Below are positions 5,731 through 7,332 of a stretch of DNA of 7,332 bases, one piece after another; position 1 is the first letter of the stretch; every line of letters starts with the position of its first letter. Position numbers and translations under genes: made by a program. Location: the NCBI GenBank assembly GCA_049294475.1, contig JBAQCV010000015.1:1-7332 (forward strand), written 5' to 3'. The DNA comes from UBA1568 sp049294475 (GTDB lineage: Bacteria > Patescibacteriota > Minisyncoccia > Moranbacterales > UBA1568). Below the pieces are notes generated by a model. That model saw only the letters and a program-made list of their open reading frames with translations. It was not told the DNA's origin and searched no databases.

Positions 5731-6411
5731 TTACATGCCTCGCTCAAATAATACCACCTCCATCGTCTTGCTTTCCAGATCTTTCTTCTTGATACTCAAT
5801 TTCGACAGCGCCTGTTTCGGACAATTGCCGATTGCATCGCAGAACGCTTTTTCCGTCTCGAGAGGCAGCGTCAGCCCGGCGATCCTGTAGTGCATCGGGA
5901 TGACGATATGCGGTTCGATCTTGCGCGCCAGTTCCGCGGCACGCTTGGCTGTCACGGTATCGGATCCGCCCACCGGAATGAACAGGATATCCACGCCATT
6001 CAGCTTGTCCAGCAGTTCCGGAGAGATGTCGTGGCCGAGCGCTCCCAGATAACACACATGGATATCCTCGCTCTCGAAAATGAAGACGGTATTCCGCCCT
6101 CGCTCGCTGCCTTCCGCCGCATCGCGAAAGCTCGGAAAACCGAGTGCGGCGACGCCCTTGGCAGCGTATTCTCCCGGCGCATCGAAAACAATCGTCTCTT
6201 CCTTGAGCGTGTCCCTGATCTCTTCCTTGTGTTGGTGCGACAGGAACACGAGATCGACTTGACCCTGCGGCGCACGCAAGCCGGAGCCTTTCTGCAGCGG
6301 ATCCGTCCAGATGATGATATCTTCGGTCGCGCGACCTGCCGGTTTCGTGCTTATCTTGAAGCAAAAATCACCGTAATACTGGATATTCATAGTGCGCGGT
6401 AATAGTATCAA
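5731..6411 (-). CDS. MBL-fold (UlaG/UPF0173-like) protein with degenerate metal site
   Basis: The 226-residue protein has the beta-lactamase-fold layout of UlaG-like hydrolases: MNIQYYGDFCFKI, ITDP-like WTDP (35-38), a His motif SHQHKEE (58-64), DAPGEY (77-82), YLGALGHD (121-128), DILFIPVGGSDT (141-152) and IPMHY (171-175). Active relatives have HxHxDH and an Asp in the G-D-L/T-G strand. Here the first motif keeps H59 and H61 but has E63-E64, and residue 125 is Ala. H174 remains. Catalysis by the usual binuclear metal centre is therefore doubtful. TTG at 6411 is used as start because GGAGAG (6422-6417) lies 5 bases upstream; ATG at 6390 (MNIQYYG) matches the family start but has no ribosome binding site. 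It is the first gene of the gyrA operon. Confidence 0.85.
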   Translation of the reverse strand: MILLPRTMNIQYYGDFCFKISTKPAGRATEDIIIWTDPLQKGSGLRAPQGQVDLVFLSHQHKEEIRDTLKEETIVFDAPGEYAAKGVAALGFPSFRDAAEGSERGRNTVFIFESEDIHVCYLGALGHDISPELLDKLNGVDILFIPVGGSDTVTAKRAAELARKIEPHIVIPMHYRIAGLTLPLETEKAFCDAIGNCPKQALSKLSIKKKDLESKTMEVVLFERGM

Positions 6412-6442
6412 AAAATCTCTCCGATCAAAAAGGATATGCTCC

Positions 6443-6472
6443 AGTCTAGCATGATTTTTTATTCCCTGTCCA
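6443..6472 (-). promoter_or_regulatory. Promoter of the MBL-TM-gyrA-ispG operon
   Basis: On the - strand TGGACA (6472-6467) is followed by 18 bases and TAGACT (6448-6443), with TGC just before the -10 box. The predicted start is near 6436, about 25 bases before the TTG start at 6411. It has the same TGGACA plus TGC-extended -10 layout as the DGR target promoter. Confidence 0.65.
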
Positions 6473-6484
6473 CCAAAGAAACCT

Positions 6485-6512
6485 CAACAAAAAATCCAAC
6501 CAGAGGGCTGGA
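6485..6512 (-). terminator. Intrinsic terminator of the ABC permease unit
   Basis: On the - strand TCCAGCC (6512-6506) pairs with GGTTGGA (6501-6495) with one G-U pair and a 4-base loop, then TTTTTTGTT follows. It sits 37 bases after the permease stop and just before the -35 of the next operon, so it insulates the two units. Confidence 0.85.
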
Positions 6513-6548
6513 AATTTATATAAAAAAGGTACCTGACCCCTTTGCTTC

Positions 6549-7301
6549 TCATTTTCCCTTCCAATGCACTACTCTGTTTTCAGTAAACATCATGATCTTA
6601 TTGAGAATAAAACCGATGACACCCGTCATAATGATCGCGGCATACATATCAGCTGTTTGGTATACAAGTTGTGCATTAATGATTCGTTTACCGAGTCCTG
6701 CTTCGGTGCCAATAAACATTTCGGTAACAACCACGAGAACCAAGGAAAGCGAAATTGCTACACGAAAACCACTAAATATTTGCGGCAACGCCTCAGGGAA
6801 TACTACTTTACCAAAAAGCTTCAAGCCTTTAATTTTCATTGTTTTGGCGACGCGCACCCTGAGTTCCTTGCCAAGATGTACGCCATACATTGAATTGATA
6901 AGGATAACGAGTCCTGCTCCCCATGCGGTAACTGCAAATTTTGCTTCATCTCCGATACCGAATACGAGGAGGAATAGCGGAAATAGTGCCGTGGTAGGGA
7001 TGCCCCTAAAAAATTCTACCGTGAATTCTAAAGCATTATAAACCTTGCTTGAAAAACCCATAAGAAGCCCTAGAGGGACACCAATAATGATGGCAATACC
7101 GAAACCGATAAGCACCCTGTAGAGGGTATGCCATATATCACTGAGCATAGTCCCGCCCCCGATAGAATTGAATAATTGTACAAGTACATCAAGCGGTAGA
7201 GGTAAAAACAGCGGACTAACTAACTTGAAGTATGAAATTGCCTGCCATAAACAAAGGATAATAATTGGTATGAGGACATAATAGAGGCGTTTAATTTTAA
7301 T
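6549..7301 (-). CDS. ABC transporter permease (SsuC/TauC-type, binding-protein dependent), non-standard start
   Basis: This is an inner-membrane channel subunit of an ABC importer of the nitrate/sulfonate/taurine permease family; the substrate cannot be told from the permease alone. From ATG 7148 the product is 199 residues and would miss the first membrane segment. The same frame stays open upstream to a TAA at 7314-7316 and encodes a typical start: KIKRLYYVLIPIIILCLWQA, then PLFLPLP and FNSIGGGT. With an ATT start at 7301 it has 250 residues, the normal family length. Numbered that way, multiple membrane segments follow, RGIP lies near 99, and the EAA loop (EALPQIFSGFR, about 170-180) contacts the ATPase. 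No ATG, GTG or TTG lies between the TAA and 7148. Codon and base composition look AT-richer than the gyrA operon. Confidence 0.85.
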   Translation of the reverse strand: MKIKRLYYVLIPIIILCLWQAISYFKLVSPLFLPLPLDVLVQLFNSIGGGTMLSDIWHTLYRVLIGFGIAIIIGVPLGLLMGFSSKVYNALEFTVEFFRGIPTTALFPLFLLVFGIGDEAKFAVTAWGAGLVILINSMYGVHLGKELRVRVAKTMKIKGLKLFGKVVFPEALPQIFSGFRVAISLSLVLVVVTEMFIGTEAGLGKRIINAQLVYQTADMYAAIIMTGVIGFILNKIMMFTENRVVHWKGK

Positions 7302-7332
7302 ACTCGAAGACGTTTAGAATTTCAATTCTCAA
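7297..7332 (-). CDS. Possible 3' end of an upstream gene, cut by window edge
   Basis: On the - strand the frame from 7332 reads L-R-I-E-I-L-N-V-F-E-Y and stops with TAA at 7299-7297. The stop overlaps the last base of the ATT proposed as permease start, a spacing typical of coupled operon genes. In such transporters the neighbour is commonly the ATPase or the binding protein. Eleven codons are too few to identify it. Confidence 0.35.
   Translation of the reverse strand: MRIEILNVFEY

Overview
The window looks like a piece of a bacterial chromosome, most likely from the Patescibacteria (candidate phyla radiation). That placement is an inference. It rests on the style of the diversity-generating retroelement (DGR) target and its Avd partner, and on a small membrane protein and a degenerate metallo-beta-lactamase-fold protein sitting directly upstream of gyrA. 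UGA is used as a stop (for example in the DGR target and the permease), so the UGA=Gly code of some candidate phyla does not apply. No rRNA, tRNA or CRISPR was seen.

Left part (1-1655): a DGR. It holds the 3' part of an avd gene on the + strand (3-353), a template repeat (TR, 372-492) and a target gene on the - strand (810-1487) whose last codons are the variable repeat (VR, 820-940). TR and VR align over 121 bp without gaps. Between 377 and 492 all 18 differences fall on template adenines of the - strand, and none of the other 86 positions differ. This is the classic adenine-directed mutagenic homing signature. The TR seems to be its own short RNA unit on the - strand, with a TATAAT box near 588-593 and a hairpin plus U-tract at 333-362, convergent with avd. 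The target has its own promoter (1627-1655), a strong ribosome binding site and a terminator (722-769). The reverse transcriptase needed by the system is not in the window and is expected to the left of position 1.

Middle part (1685-6472): a compact - strand operon read right to left: promoter, MBL-fold protein, single-pass membrane protein, gyrA, ispG. Gaps are 3, 36 and 29 bases. It combines DNA supercoiling (GyrA) with the penultimate step of the MEP isoprenoid pathway (IspG). IspG carries plant/Chlamydia-type signatures but has the short length. The MBL-fold protein lacks several expected metal ligands.

Right part (6485-7332): a binding-protein-dependent ABC transporter permease on the - strand, more AT-rich by eye than the gyrA operon. 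It ends in a clear intrinsic terminator just before the gyrA-operon promoter. Its full-length reading frame has no ATG, GTG or TTG at the expected start. An ATT codon overlaps the stop of what looks like the tail of an upstream gene.
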